Source of the DNA: a virus
Direction: 5' to 3' (one strand)
Length of the DNA: 48,755 nucleotides
Virus record (IMG/VR): IMGVR_UViG_3300048597_000654
Coordinates: 1 to 48,755 of that record
The first letter of the stretch is position 1. Every line of letters starts with the position of its first letter. The position numbers and the translations under genes are program-made. The notes under the pieces are model-generated. The model saw only the letters and a list, made by a program, of their open reading frames with translations. It made no database searches and was not told where the DNA came from. Positions 30,924 to 39,214 of the stretch are shown here, piece by piece.

Positions 30924-31565
30924 CTAAAACAGTTTCAAAAGTTCATCGCCGCGTAACATCAGGGTGCCGGGAAGTGGCTTTTTTTTGAGCCACAGCTTGG
31001 CCTTGTACTCCCAGTCGTGGCCCCAGTACATCAGCATGGTTGGGAATGGTGCGTTTCCCGGCTTCATCTTTCCGGTTTTCTTGTCCAAAACCATGTAGGG
31101 CTTGCCATCCCGCCAGAATTCGAGCCGTCCAGACAGGAACACGGTAAACCCTGCTTTGGTTAGGCCGAATCGGTGTTGATAGAGTGTTTCTGTCCTGGCT
31201 GGCACCAAGCCCCACACTCGAATATTTTTGTTCTGAGCTTCGGTGTAGGCTTTTTCAAGAAACAGTTTCAGCTTGGCCCCATAGGGTGGGTTCATCCAAA
31301 CGAGGGAATGGGCAGCACCGGGAAACTCATCCCAGCTCGTATCCCATTTGCCAGTGAGCCCGCATTCATCTGAGAGTTTAAGCATCCCTTGGAAAAGGCC
31401 CGTTTCTGTATATCGAATATGAGCAGGAATATTGGACTGGGTACTTGCAGCATCCAAATCAAACTGTTCCCGTCCTTCAAATGTCAGTATGGCTTTCACG
31501 ATGTCCGGCGGGGTCTGCCAAGTGTGGTCAGCACTGGAATACAAGCCCGCATTCAACTTACTCAC
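30924..31565 (-). CDS. Phage DNA N6-adenine methyltransferase (Dam-type)
   Basis: A 213-residue protein of the phage N-6-adenine methyltransferase family. It shows the family's N-terminal 'TWQTPPDIVKAI' (15-26), 'FDLDAASTQSN' (35-45) and the catalytic 'WMNPPYGAKL' with the NPPY motif at 92-95. It uses S-adenosylmethionine to modify adenine, perhaps to protect phage DNA from restriction. Unlike most families the target site cannot be read from the sequence. It overlaps the nuclease gene by four bases. Confidence 0.92.
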   Translation of the reverse strand: MSKLNAGLYSSADHTWQTPPDIVKAILTFEGREQFDLDAASTQSNIPAHIRYTETGLFQGMLKLSDECGLTGKWDTSWDEFPGAAHSLVWMNPPYGAKLKLFLEKAYTEAQNKNIRVWGLVPARTETLYQHRFGLTKAGFTVFLSGRLEFWRDGKPYMVLDKKTGKMKPGNAPFPTMLMYWGHDWEYKAKLWLKKKPLPGTLMLRGDELLKLF

Positions 31566-32017
31566 GGGGTGTCCTTTCTATCGTTTAAGAGGAAGCGGTT
31601 ATACTTCTCCAGTAGGCCTTTAACGTATTCCTGGGCTGTTTCCCTGTCCTCGAGGTAGAGCACATGCACGCCATACAACAAGGGGATGGATTGCAGGAAA
31701 CCAACCAGTGAAGCCGGGTGTACTTTGGAATGGCGGGGCATGTGGTTGCGGATTTTATACAGGCTCGACTCAATAGCCAGGAAGGCATGCTTAAAGCTCG
31801 ACAATCTTTCAAGCTCAGCTTTGAAACGGTCTGTAAAAATGCAGCCTGCCAAGTCGGACAAGGATTTGCGCTCAATGGCAAAAACATCTTCATGCCCAAG
31901 GAGTGACATATCCCCGGTTTTTAAGGTTTTCCTAATAACCGGCCAGGACTCCGGGAACGTGTAAGGGAGTTGTTCACGAGTATCGAGACTGACAATCGGT
32001 GTGGTTTGCTTACTCAT
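31562..32017 (-). CDS. ERCC4-domain nuclease
   Basis: The start chosen is ATG at 32017 (151 residues): it forms TAATG with the stop of the upstream coiled-coil gene, whereas a longer frame to 32059 would overlap it. The nuclease motif is clear: Asp12 in 'LDTREQLPY', 'GDMSLLG' (36-41) and 'FAIERKSLSDLAG' (46-58) with the ERKxxxD core. The domain cuts branched or flap DNA in XPF/Mus81-type enzymes; no helix-hairpin-helix is seen, so it is the short phage form. It probably works in phage replication or recombination. Confidence 0.85.
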   Translation of the reverse strand: MSKQTTPIVSLDTREQLPYTFPESWPVIRKTLKTGDMSLLGHEDVFAIERKSLSDLAGCIFTDRFKAELERLSSFKHAFLAIESSLYKIRNHMPRHSKVHPASLVGFLQSIPLLYGVHVLYLEDRETAQEYVKGLLEKYNRFLLNDRKDTP

Positions 32018-32322
32018 TACCACTTCTCCCAGCTCTTGTGGTTGTGGTAAGCATCCCAAGCCCGCTGTTTCAATGAGCCATATTCTCCGGGCTCGCCAAT
32101 CTCTCCCACGATAGGAAGCAACTCTTTAACAGCGGAAATAGCGTCTGCCTTCTCGTGGTCTTTATCATCGGCCTTATCCTCAAGCTCGCTGATTTCATCT
32201 TCCAGATCGCTGACTTCTGAACGTAAGTCATCCACCTCTTTCTGAAGGCTTTTGTTTTCGGTTTTAAGCTCTTCAGTGATTTCACCTTGAATAAGCAGTA
32301 AATTAATGAATTGATCAAACAT
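32017..32322 (-). CDS. Coiled-coil protein
   Basis: A 101-residue protein (ATG at 32322; a GTG at 32331 is an alternative). Residues about 15-65 form a near-perfect coiled coil ('ELKTENKSLQKEVDDLRSEV', 'DLEDEISELEDKADDKDHEK'), followed by a short globular end 'GSLKQRAWDAYHNHKSWEKW'. It is coupled to the ERCC4 nuclease gene through TAATG and may be a partner of it. No family is recognised. Confidence 0.7.
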   Translation of the reverse strand: MFDQFINLLLIQGEITEELKTENKSLQKEVDDLRSEVSDLEDEISELEDKADDKDHEKADAISAVKELLPIVGEIGEPGEYGSLKQRAWDAYHNHKSWEKW

Positions 32323-32518
32323 TGCGGGCACCCCGTTTCCCTGTTTGGCTCAAGCGTAAATCCATTAGAAAAACGTGGTGCGCTAAGAATACGACCATGC
32401 AATAGGTAGCCCCTTGTATATGGCTGTGGCCCAAAAACCAACTGTCCAAACCAAGCAGGCATGCTATGGACAGCCAACACCAGGAACAAAATGACAACAT
32501 TATTTTTACAACCTTCAC
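32315..32518 (-). CDS. Small membrane protein
   Basis: A 67-residue protein with GTG start and a strong ribosome site (AAGGAG, eight bases upstream). It has a hydrophobic N-terminus ('IMLSFCSWCWLSIACLLGL') and a second hydrophobic stretch ('ATYCMVVFLAHHVFLM'), so two membrane spans are likely, and a basic end. It overlaps the next gene by eight bases. No family is recognised; holin-like function cannot be excluded, although the early position argues against it. Confidence 0.55.
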   Translation of the reverse strand: MKVVKIMLSFCSWCWLSIACLLGLDSWFLGHSHIQGATYCMVVFLAHHVFLMDLRLSQTGKRGARNV

Positions 32519-32545
32519 TTTTTAAACTCCTTTTCCGTTCTGCTA

Positions 32546-33439
32546 CTAACTTTTTTCCAAGCCTGCACCACAATCGCAGGTGACAGCTTTGTTTTTCACC
32601 CGCTGCAGGTGCGTCATAAAGTGGGGGCGCAATTTGGCCAGGAAATTTTCCCGGTCCTCTGCGTGGTGCCCACCCAGCAATTTCACGCAAAGGGAAACGT
32701 TCTCGATCTGGATCGGGCAGCATGCGCTTTTCATCAACTCGATCCAGTGTTCGAACTCACTAACCCGCTCTACATTGACGGCAAGAACGCTATACCAAAG
32801 GCAGAAATAAAGACTATGCAAGCGCTCCGCAAACAACTTTTCCGCTAAGCTACTAGGCTTCCCTAGTACAGAATTTGGAACGAAGCCCTCAGCGGCTTCT
32901 AGCCTGTGTGGAGTGCGTCGGTTAACGAATTGTAGATTTTCCGGGAAATCGCTTGCGCCATCTGGAATATAAGGGTCAGGCAATGCCCCTTTTACCTGTT
33001 TTTTGTAGCGTTTCCAGAGATCATGCAGTTCAACGATCACACTTTTGGGGTCAACTGTTGCGCCAAAAATGCGATAGTTGGCAAACTCCGCAACGTGTCT
33101 GCCGTTAGTTGAAACCCAGTAGTCAAAATCGAACAGCAGAGCGGTTTTTGAGTGTTGATAAAAATCCGCCCAATTTTCAGCAGAAACAAGGCTGAAAATG
33201 CTTTGCTGACTGCGTTCATACTCAACTAACGGGTTCCAAGTTTTATAAGACCCCAGTTTAACGACATCTGTAGAATATGGGTTTTCAGGGTCAACGTTGC
33301 GGCTATTTTCAAGCTCATCTGGATAGTTACTGTCATTGGTAGGAACTTGCCGAACAGCCGCGCCGTTATTAGCCTCTGAGGCAATCCCAATGCGCCGTTT
33401 GGCTTCTTCTATGATTGTCATATCGAGTTTTGTTTGCAT
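32546..33439 (-). CDS. Hypothetical early protein
   Basis: A 297-residue protein without recognised domains. Features: an N-terminal charged helix ('IIEEAKRRIGIASEANNG'), a Trp/Phe-rich middle ('NWADFYQHSKTALLFDFDYW', 'NGRHVAEFANYRIFG') and a C-terminal part with 'CDCGAGLEKS' at the end, possibly a metal site. It lies directly downstream of the primase-helicase and its iteron-like repeats. Length and conservation of frame support a real gene. Role unknown. Confidence 0.75.
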   Translation of the reverse strand: MQTKLDMTIIEEAKRRIGIASEANNGAAVRQVPTNDSNYPDELENSRNVDPENPYSTDVVKLGSYKTWNPLVEYERSQQSIFSLVSAENWADFYQHSKTALLFDFDYWVSTNGRHVAEFANYRIFGATVDPKSVIVELHDLWKRYKKQVKGALPDPYIPDGASDFPENLQFVNRRTPHRLEAAEGFVPNSVLGKPSSLAEKLFAERLHSLYFCLWYSVLAVNVERVSEFEHWIELMKSACCPIQIENVSLCVKLLGGHHAEDRENFLAKLRPHFMTHLQRVKNKAVTCDCGAGLEKS

Positions 33440-33513
33440 TTCGTTTTCTCCGTTTGTGGGTATAAATTTGGTGAACTTGTGTCTAAAAGTGGTGAAAACC
33501 CGCTGCCAGTCAG

Positions 33514-33571
33514 TAGACAGATAACTAGACAGAAGTGGACACTTGTAGACAGATACCTGCTTATCTGTCTA
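33514..33571. repeat. Iteron-like cluster downstream of the primase gene
   Basis: TAGACAGATA occurs at 33514-33523 and 33546-33555, a partial copy TAGACAGA at 33526-33533, and the inverted form TATCTGTCTA at 33562-33571. The last two full copies form a perfect 10-base hairpin with a six-base loop. There is no T-run after it, so a terminator is unlikely. The cluster lies in the noncoding gap right after the primase-helicase gene, a plausible origin or binding site. Confidence 0.7.
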
Positions 33572-33581
33572 ATAGATGAGG

Positions 33582-36359
33582 TTAAAGCCTAGATAAAGCC
33601 TCCTCGATGACCTCTTTTGGCAGGTAAATACAACGGCGCTGACCACGTTCTGAAGGCACCCATAGTTTTTTGAATTGTGATTCTTTGTCGGTTATGACCT
33701 GGCATTGCGTCAGGATTTGAGTGAGCCAGCGAGGTGTTAATTCTTTGGAATCCTTGAAGAATCCTTCTTCTACCAATTTGGCGCTGACTAACTTGCAAAC
33801 GGATAGGGTTTGATACCAGCTTGGATTTTCCAGCACAGGGATTAATCTGTTGTCCAGGTCGGTATCCTCGCTGTTGAGTAAATCCAATAGGGTTACCAGC
33901 GTTTTTAGATGAATGGTGTTGTCCTGGCTCATTTCCTTCTTTTCTTTGCCCTTGGCGATGGCGGTGCGAATGATGCGCTCTGTCAACATTTCGGAATCCG
34001 GCGCACGTTCGGTATCTTCCATATCGGCCAAAGCGGCCACGGCCAAAAGCGGCAGCCACACTTCCCAATCCCGGTTGGCAATTTCATCAATGGGTTTGTA
34101 TTGGTCGTAAACCTGTTTGATATCCACAAATCGGGTCATAAACCAGACATGGAGGCGATCCCGTAAATCAGCGCCCTGGCTCAGTAATTGATCCCGGCTT
34201 TGTACCATGCGCGGCATGTTTTTAACCACGTCTTTAGGGGCCTTGTACATCTTGATCAGGATGCTACGGGTCAAAAGGGTGTCATTCAGCATATTGATGC
34301 CGGCGAATATTTTAGGGCTGAACAGGTCGAATTCCTCAACGTCAAACTGCCCTTGGGCGTTTTTACCGGATCGCATGACCTTGGCCCCTGCTTTGTAGCC
34401 CGCATTCAACATGGTCAGCTCGTCCATATTCTCGGGCGTTTTTTTATTGAATTGCTCGGCTTCATCCCGAATACAGGTGGCAAAGGTGCTTTCAATGGTT
34501 CGGAAAAGCGCAGAGGGTGAAATGTTGGCGGTGTAGACGGCGTTGAAACAGAGCTCATACATCAAATCCAAGGTGTTACTTTTACCGCTGCCGGCCAAGC
34601 CATTCAGGGACAAATAAGGGAAGGCCCGGAAGATACGAGCGGCATAGGTGCCCATGGCATACAAGGCCAGCACTTCATGGGTGGACTCGTCAGAGTGCCA
34701 AATGTAGCGGCGCAGGTATTGGGTTATATCCCTGACCAGATTGGCGGTGTTCTCGGATTTACTCACCCCTTTGAGGAAGTTCCGCATGCTGGCACTACGC
34801 CACCGGCGTTCTACGATGGAGGCCATGGGGATGGTCTTTTTATCGTAATCACTAGGGCTGGCATCCTGCAGGCAGATCCCCGCCGGTTTTGATTCCCCGG
34901 TTTCCAGATTCACCGTGTTCTGAATGAGAGCGTGCTCTCTGTTGCGTACAGTGTTGCCCTCTTCATCGGTACGGGTGACAGGGGCATACACGCAAATGCT
35001 GGCAAGGGCTTGATTCTTTTCAAAGCGGGTAAACATGTTGACTTTGATTGCTCCTGTCTCTTCAAATTCCTGACAATCCAGATTGCCAGCGTTGGCCAAG
35101 GTGGCCCGCTCGCTTAATTTCTGGCGCTCCTGATACTCTTTAAATTCCCGCCGAATCAGCTTGATACTGATTCCCCCCAGCTGGGCTTTTACTTTGTTCA
35201 AATAGAAATCTTGCTGCAGGGCGGGCAAGGCATTGATAAGGGGCCAGACTTTCACCAACTGCTCACTGTTGGTCAGGTGCCCAATGCGGAAATCAATCAG
35301 ATTTTTGGCCGCTTCCGTCATAGTGCGGAATTTTTCCGCAAAGCCTTGGCCACGGTTGGCCAGATACCACTCGTTGAAATCCTTAGCCCCACCGGTCAGG
35401 GTGACAAATAGAATTTCACAGGTGGCATTGTGGGAGAGGATGGCCTGGGCCCACTTGTCCACGGCGGTGATTCCAGCCCGATCAGCATCCCCGCAAATGT
35501 ATATTTTTTGACACCCGGCCAATTTTTCCGGGTGTTTCATTCCACCGGTGCCAATCACTCCCACGGCAGGCAAATCGCATTGGATGGCGGTTACAGTGTC
35601 GGGGTGCCCCTCAAATAACCACACTTCTTTGGCGATGGCCTGCTCATTGTAGAAGTGATCGACATCCACGTTTTTAAGGTGCAGGTATTTGGCCTCACGG
35701 GTGGACAGGTCGGTTTGCCGTCCAGACAGGTTCAGGACCCGGCCCCGGTAAAGCAGCGGAAAAATGATGCGTGGGTCAAAATAATCGTAGTGGGTGCCCG
35801 GTTTTTTGGTACTGGGTTTGAGTAGTCCAGCCTCCACAAAATCATCAATTCCAAATCCCTCGAGGGAAGCTTTTTTTACAGAAAGCACCAGGTTGCCATC
35901 ACTGAAGCCCAGCTTTAGGCGCTTAATGGTTTCCAGCGTGAAGCCCCGTGATTCAAGGTATTTCAGCCCGCCTTTGTGTTCCAACAAAGTGCGGTGATAG
36001 TAGTCGGCGGCATAGGCCATGGCCGCCTCGAACCGTTTTTGAGCCTCCCAGCGGCGAGTTGCTTCTTTGCCACGATCAGCCTCTAATTGAATGCCTGCAA
36101 TGTCCGCTAGGGATTTGAGAGCGTTGGCAAAGGTCATTCCATCCCGGTGCATAAGCAAATCGAAAACAGAGCCACCAAGGTCGCATGGCCAGCAGTGCCA
36201 AAGGTTCAAATTGTGGTCAACATCACACGACGGTTTTTTATCCGGGTGGCTGGGCAGCGGACACGGGATCCGTTTCTGTGTGGTGTTTAACAGGCTGCCA
36301 ATGGGGACAAGCCGTTTAATCTGATCAATAACGTCTGACACTCTTAACTCTTTCTGCAC
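33582..36359 (-). CDS. Primase-helicase with zinc finger, TOPRIM and AAA-type C-terminus
   Basis: A 925-residue replication protein with GTG start at 36359 (a second GTG at 36338 is possible). A CHC2-type zinc finger comes first (Cys33, His38, Cys56, Cys59: 'CPLPSH...WHCWPCD'). The TOPRIM core follows: 'VWLFEGHPDTV' (Glu250) and 'YICGDADRAGI' (Asp291, Asp293). A spacer leads to an ATPase part with the Walker A 'GLAGSGKS' (587-594). It thus combines RNA-primer synthesis and DNA unwinding. The glutamate and both acidic TOPRIM residues are present. Phages with one such large protein usually replicate without host DnaG. Confidence 0.88.
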   Translation of the reverse strand: MQKELRVSDVIDQIKRLVPIGSLLNTTQKRIPCPLPSHPDKKPSCDVDHNLNLWHCWPCDLGGSVFDLLMHRDGMTFANALKSLADIAGIQLEADRGKEATRRWEAQKRFEAAMAYAADYYHRTLLEHKGGLKYLESRGFTLETIKRLKLGFSDGNLVLSVKKASLEGFGIDDFVEAGLLKPSTKKPGTHYDYFDPRIIFPLLYRGRVLNLSGRQTDLSTREAKYLHLKNVDVDHFYNEQAIAKEVWLFEGHPDTVTAIQCDLPAVGVIGTGGMKHPEKLAGCQKIYICGDADRAGITAVDKWAQAILSHNATCEILFVTLTGGAKDFNEWYLANRGQGFAEKFRTMTEAAKNLIDFRIGHLTNSEQLVKVWPLINALPALQQDFYLNKVKAQLGGISIKLIRREFKEYQERQKLSERATLANAGNLDCQEFEETGAIKVNMFTRFEKNQALASICVYAPVTRTDEEGNTVRNREHALIQNTVNLETGESKPAGICLQDASPSDYDKKTIPMASIVERRWRSASMRNFLKGVSKSENTANLVRDITQYLRRYIWHSDESTHEVLALYAMGTYAARIFRAFPYLSLNGLAGSGKSNTLDLMYELCFNAVYTANISPSALFRTIESTFATCIRDEAEQFNKKTPENMDELTMLNAGYKAGAKVMRSGKNAQGQFDVEEFDLFSPKIFAGINMLNDTLLTRSILIKMYKAPKDVVKNMPRMVQSRDQLLSQGADLRDRLHVWFMTRFVDIKQVYDQYKPIDEIANRDWEVWLPLLAVAALADMEDTERAPDSEMLTERIIRTAIAKGKEKKEMSQDNTIHLKTLVTLLDLLNSEDTDLDNRLIPVLENPSWYQTLSVCKLVSAKLVEEGFFKDSKELTPRWLTQILTQCQVITDKESQFKKLWVPSERGQRRCIYLPKEVIEEALSRL

Positions 36360-36556
36360 TCTTCACAAAGTCTCAAGAAACCCTTGCCGCAGGTAGCGCA
36401 CTCGGGCAGTTCTTCCCAACAATCCCAGTGGGTCAGGATGCGTCCCTCAAAGGCCCGGTAGTCGCCCGGTATATTGAGGGGGTCGCCGCAAATCCTGCAA
36501 ATTTCAGGAGCACGGCGCACCCACTTAATAGGCTGACGGAAAGCGGCCCAGTGCAT
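36344..36556 (-). CDS. Small zinc-ribbon protein
   Basis: A 70-residue protein with four Cys pairs: 'CRICGDPL', 'HWDCWEEL', 'CATCGKGF' and 'CEECRKS'. These form two likely zinc knuckles. Start and upstream stop share TGATG. It overlaps the start of the primase-helicase gene by 16 bases, so it is tightly coupled to it. It may be a DNA-binding or accessory protein. No named family fits clearly. Confidence 0.7.
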   Translation of the reverse strand: MHWAAFRQPIKWVRRAPEICRICGDPLNIPGDYRAFEGRILTHWDCWEELPECATCGKGFLRLCEECRKS

Positions 36557-36744
36557 CAGCCCTTGGCTTTCGCGGCCCGACTTTTACCGCTGGCAATGCC
36601 GCCTTTTTTTCCGGCAATCAACGCTTCTTCTTTTGTAAATTCGTGCCCTCTACCAAGCTCGTGGGCACGTTTCCCGCCCATGCTGGCAATCGCTCTTTGC
36701 TTCTCTTTTGGCATTGCGGCGAATCCGCGTTTTTTCTTTTCCAT
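36556..36744 (-). CDS. KGG-repeat stress-type small protein
   Basis: A 62-residue basic protein with the KGG (stress-induced, con-10-like) motif: 'KRGFAAMPKEKQRAIASMGG', 'RGHEFTKEEALIAGKKGGIAS'. The family includes YciG-type stress proteins and small phage proteins of unknown role, and is probably disordered in part. It is read with the zinc-ribbon and primase genes, downstream of a hairpin that follows the acidic gene. Confidence 0.78.
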   Translation of the reverse strand: MEKKKRGFAAMPKEKQRAIASMGGKRAHELGRGHEFTKEEALIAGKKGGIASGKSRAAKAKG

Positions 36745-36780
36745 GGCTCTATATCTCTCTTCTCTCTAAAACTTCTAAAA

Positions 36781-36815
36781 AAGGGGGGGGAGGGAGGGGG
36801 CGAACCCCCAACCCT
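36781..36815 (-). terminator. GC-rich hairpin with UUCG loop, likely terminator or attenuator
   Basis: On the minus strand GGGGG-TTCG-CCCCC (36809-36796) is a hairpin with an extra-stable UUCG loop, followed by C-rich sequence and a run of six T. It lies between the acidic protein gene and the KGG gene. The plus strand here has G runs (36783-36800) that could fold into a quadruplex. Confidence 0.55.
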
Positions 36816-37135
36816 TAAATAACCGGAATGCCCTCAGAGGCTTCGCTTGCCGGTTCCTCGGCAGCTTGGGCATTCTGCTCGGAATCGGTATCCTCGGTGG
36901 TTTGCTGGCTTTCCACCTGTTCCGTCACACCAGTAGCAAGCTCCCCCACGGTGTCACCATCGTCCTGTCCCTCGGCACTGGTGGCAGGGTCGGAATCGCT
37001 TTGAGTGTCTTGGGCAGTTGCAGTGGGAGGCTCGACCTGATCCGCTACAGGCTCCACAGACTCCCCCTGGGTGGCGTCAACTTGCTCCTGTTCGGTGGTT
37101 TGCTCTTGCACGTTGGTTTCGGTTTCGTTGGACAT
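36815..37135 (-). CDS. Highly acidic, disordered protein
   Basis: Start chosen at ATG 37135 (106 residues) with AGAAGG upstream. The sequence is made of Glu, Gln, Thr, Asp, Ser, Ala and Val, with almost no aromatic or basic residues ('EQTTEQEQVDATQGESVEP', 'TQSDSDPATSAEGQDDGD'). It is expected to be disordered and strongly negative. DNA-mimic or inhibitor roles are typical of such phage early proteins (inference). It sits between the DinG-type helicase and KGG genes. Confidence 0.65.
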   Translation of the reverse strand: MSNETETNVQEQTTEQEQVDATQGESVEPVADQVEPPTATAQDTQSDSDPATSAEGQDDGDTVGELATGVTEQVESQQTTEDTDSEQNAQAAEEPASEASEGIPVI

Positions 37136-37192
37136 GATGTTTTTCCTTCTAATTAACGGATCCGGTAACAAAGCCCCCGGTCAGGCTTAAAG

Positions 37193-39181
37193 CTATTTCA
37201 ATAGGGCGATCAGCCTTGGGTCGTTCAAGATGGTGGTTTTTGGGGCTTTCGGCAGGCTGTAGAGAATATCGTTTTTGTAGCCCCCACCATTGGTCAGGCG
37301 TGGATCGAGTATGGCCACCACGCCCGTGTCAGTTTTAGTCCTGATTAATCGGCCAAAGCCTTGATTAAGGCGGATTTTCGCAGGGAACACTTGCAGATCC
37401 ATGAATGCCCGACTCTTGCGAACGGGGTCGAGTTTGTACCAGGTTTCACGGGCTTGCTGGATTGGTTCGGTATGTGAAACAAAAGGGATTTTGTCGATGA
37501 TGACCAGCTTGAGATCATCCCCTTCCACGCTGATGCCTTCCCAAAAAGAATTGGTGCCCACCAGGATCGAATTGTCTGTTTCTTTAAACCATTTGATGAG
37601 CTGGCCATTGGCCATGCCGGATCCCTGGGCTCGCACGGGGAAACTGGTAACTGCTGAAAGGTGGCCGTGAATCTGTTTTAATGCCTTATTGCTAGTGGTC
37701 AGGACAAAGGCACGTCCTTGGCTCAATTCAACCAACTGGACAATCTGATCCAGCATCCAGAGGGTATAACCTTGATCATTGGGAGTTTTAACGCCTTCCG
37801 GGGGTGTTGGCAGGTACAGCATGCAATTTTTCTGATAATTGAACGGGCTGGGGCAGTCAAATTCGGCAGCACTCACCAGGCCGATGCGTTGCCGGAATTG
37901 CTGGAACATGGCACTTTTTACTTCAACAATGTTGCCGGCAGCGTCGGTGGTGTATCCGGTGGTTTTCTTGTCCCCGCCCAGGGTGGCCGATAAGCAGATG
38001 AATGAAACATATGGATTTGAGAACACCATTTGATCCATTTTTTTGGCGATTCTGAATGGTGCTGTTACTATCCTGAAATCGGCTTTGGTTTGCTCAACCC
38101 AAGAGATGTGGCGACTGTCATTGGTGATTGCCGCCATGGCCGCACGCCCGGCGCTGGTGATGTTGCTAATCAGCGATTCTTGTAGGCGGCGGGGGCGGGT
38201 GTCAGGCTCGGTTTTAAAGCGCTTTACCTCGGCAGCCAGCTCGTTCATTGAACGCTGAAAATGGATGGTCAGTTCCCGAAGTGCCTCATTGGGGATGATC
38301 GATTTTTTCTCTTCCCCTTGGGCCAGGATGGAACGGAAGGCAGAGAAAAAAGCACCGGTGGCCAGGCTAATATTGGCGGTTTGAGTTTCCGCAACCCCAT
38401 AATCTTTTTGAGCTTTCAGGATGTAATTGCTCACCTGTTGGGCGGTCAGGCCGGTTTCCATCTGGCTGATGGCAATATCTTCAATCTGGTGGGCTTCATC
38501 AAAAATGATGGCATCGGCGGGCGGGAATAGCTCAAGCTCAGGATTGAGCAAATCCAGCAAAAGCAGGTGGGTGTTGGTGATGATGACTTCTGCTTTTTGT
38601 ACTTGGGCCTTAGCCTTGTAATAGTGGCACTCGTTATAAAGGCGGCATTTCTTACCAGTGCAGGAATCATCGGCGTTGACTTTGCCCCAATCCTCTGCGC
38701 TCAGATTGAAATCAATCTCTTCTTTGTCGCCAGTGTGGGTTGAGTCAAACCATTGTTGCAGCTTGTTCATGCTGTCAGAGGCTTTAAACAGGGCCATCTG
38801 GCTAAAAATATTGTCGCCTTTGAGATTGCAGGCGTAGTTGTTTTTACCTTTTGCCCGTGCCCATTTGAGCGAAGGGAAGATGCTGGTCAGGAAGGGTAAA
38901 TCTTTGCTTGCGTATTGTTCCAGGAGGGAGTTGTTTGCGGTGGCAATAATGGCCCTGCGTTGAGTCCCGTGGTATTCGGAGATCACAGCGCCGGTGACTG
39001 CGAAGCTTTTACCTGTACCGGTGGGAGCCTGGGCGACCAGGTTCGTTTTGGTTTGCAGGGCAGTCGCCATTTTCACAGTCAGGTCATACTGCTCTTGCCG
39101 GTGCTCAAAGCTGGGCAGCTTGGCGGCGAGGGTTTCAAAGAAACCTTGAACGCCGATTGCTTTAGGATTTTGCAGGGCCAT
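37193..39181 (-). CDS. DinG/XPD-like superfamily 2 DNA helicase
   Basis: A 662-residue helicase. Walker A is 'APTGTGKSF' (52-60), and the DEAH box 'IIFDEAHQIED' lies at about 225-235. Four cysteines between the two (118, 174, 179 and 185) match the 4Fe-4S cluster of the XPD/DinG family. The C-terminal motifs 'GRAFVLTTSNKALKQ', 'LVGTNSFWEGISVEGDDLKLV' and 'NQGFGRLIRTKTDTGVV' are typical. Such enzymes unwind 5'-to-3' and remove R-loops or displaced strands. It is next to the SSB-like gene (gap 33 bases). Confidence 0.92.
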   Translation of the reverse strand: MALQNPKAIGVQGFFETLAAKLPSFEHRQEQYDLTVKMATALQTKTNLVAQAPTGTGKSFAVTGAVISEYHGTQRRAIIATANNSLLEQYASKDLPFLTSIFPSLKWARAKGKNNYACNLKGDNIFSQMALFKASDSMNKLQQWFDSTHTGDKEEIDFNLSAEDWGKVNADDSCTGKKCRLYNECHYYKAKAQVQKAEVIITNTHLLLLDLLNPELELFPPADAIIFDEAHQIEDIAISQMETGLTAQQVSNYILKAQKDYGVAETQTANISLATGAFFSAFRSILAQGEEKKSIIPNEALRELTIHFQRSMNELAAEVKRFKTEPDTRPRRLQESLISNITSAGRAAMAAITNDSRHISWVEQTKADFRIVTAPFRIAKKMDQMVFSNPYVSFICLSATLGGDKKTTGYTTDAAGNIVEVKSAMFQQFRQRIGLVSAAEFDCPSPFNYQKNCMLYLPTPPEGVKTPNDQGYTLWMLDQIVQLVELSQGRAFVLTTSNKALKQIHGHLSAVTSFPVRAQGSGMANGQLIKWFKETDNSILVGTNSFWEGISVEGDDLKLVIIDKIPFVSHTEPIQQARETWYKLDPVRKSRAFMDLQVFPAKIRLNQGFGRLIRTKTDTGVVAILDPRLTNGGGYKNDILYSLPKAPKTTILNDPRLIALLK

Positions 39182-39214
39182 TATTATTTACCTTCTAACT
39201 CTCTCTAGGATTGA

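Noticed and set aside
37150-37192. Weak hairpin AAGCC/GGCTT after the DinG-type helicase gene
   Set aside because: Stem of only five pairs without a real T-run; not enough to call a terminator.
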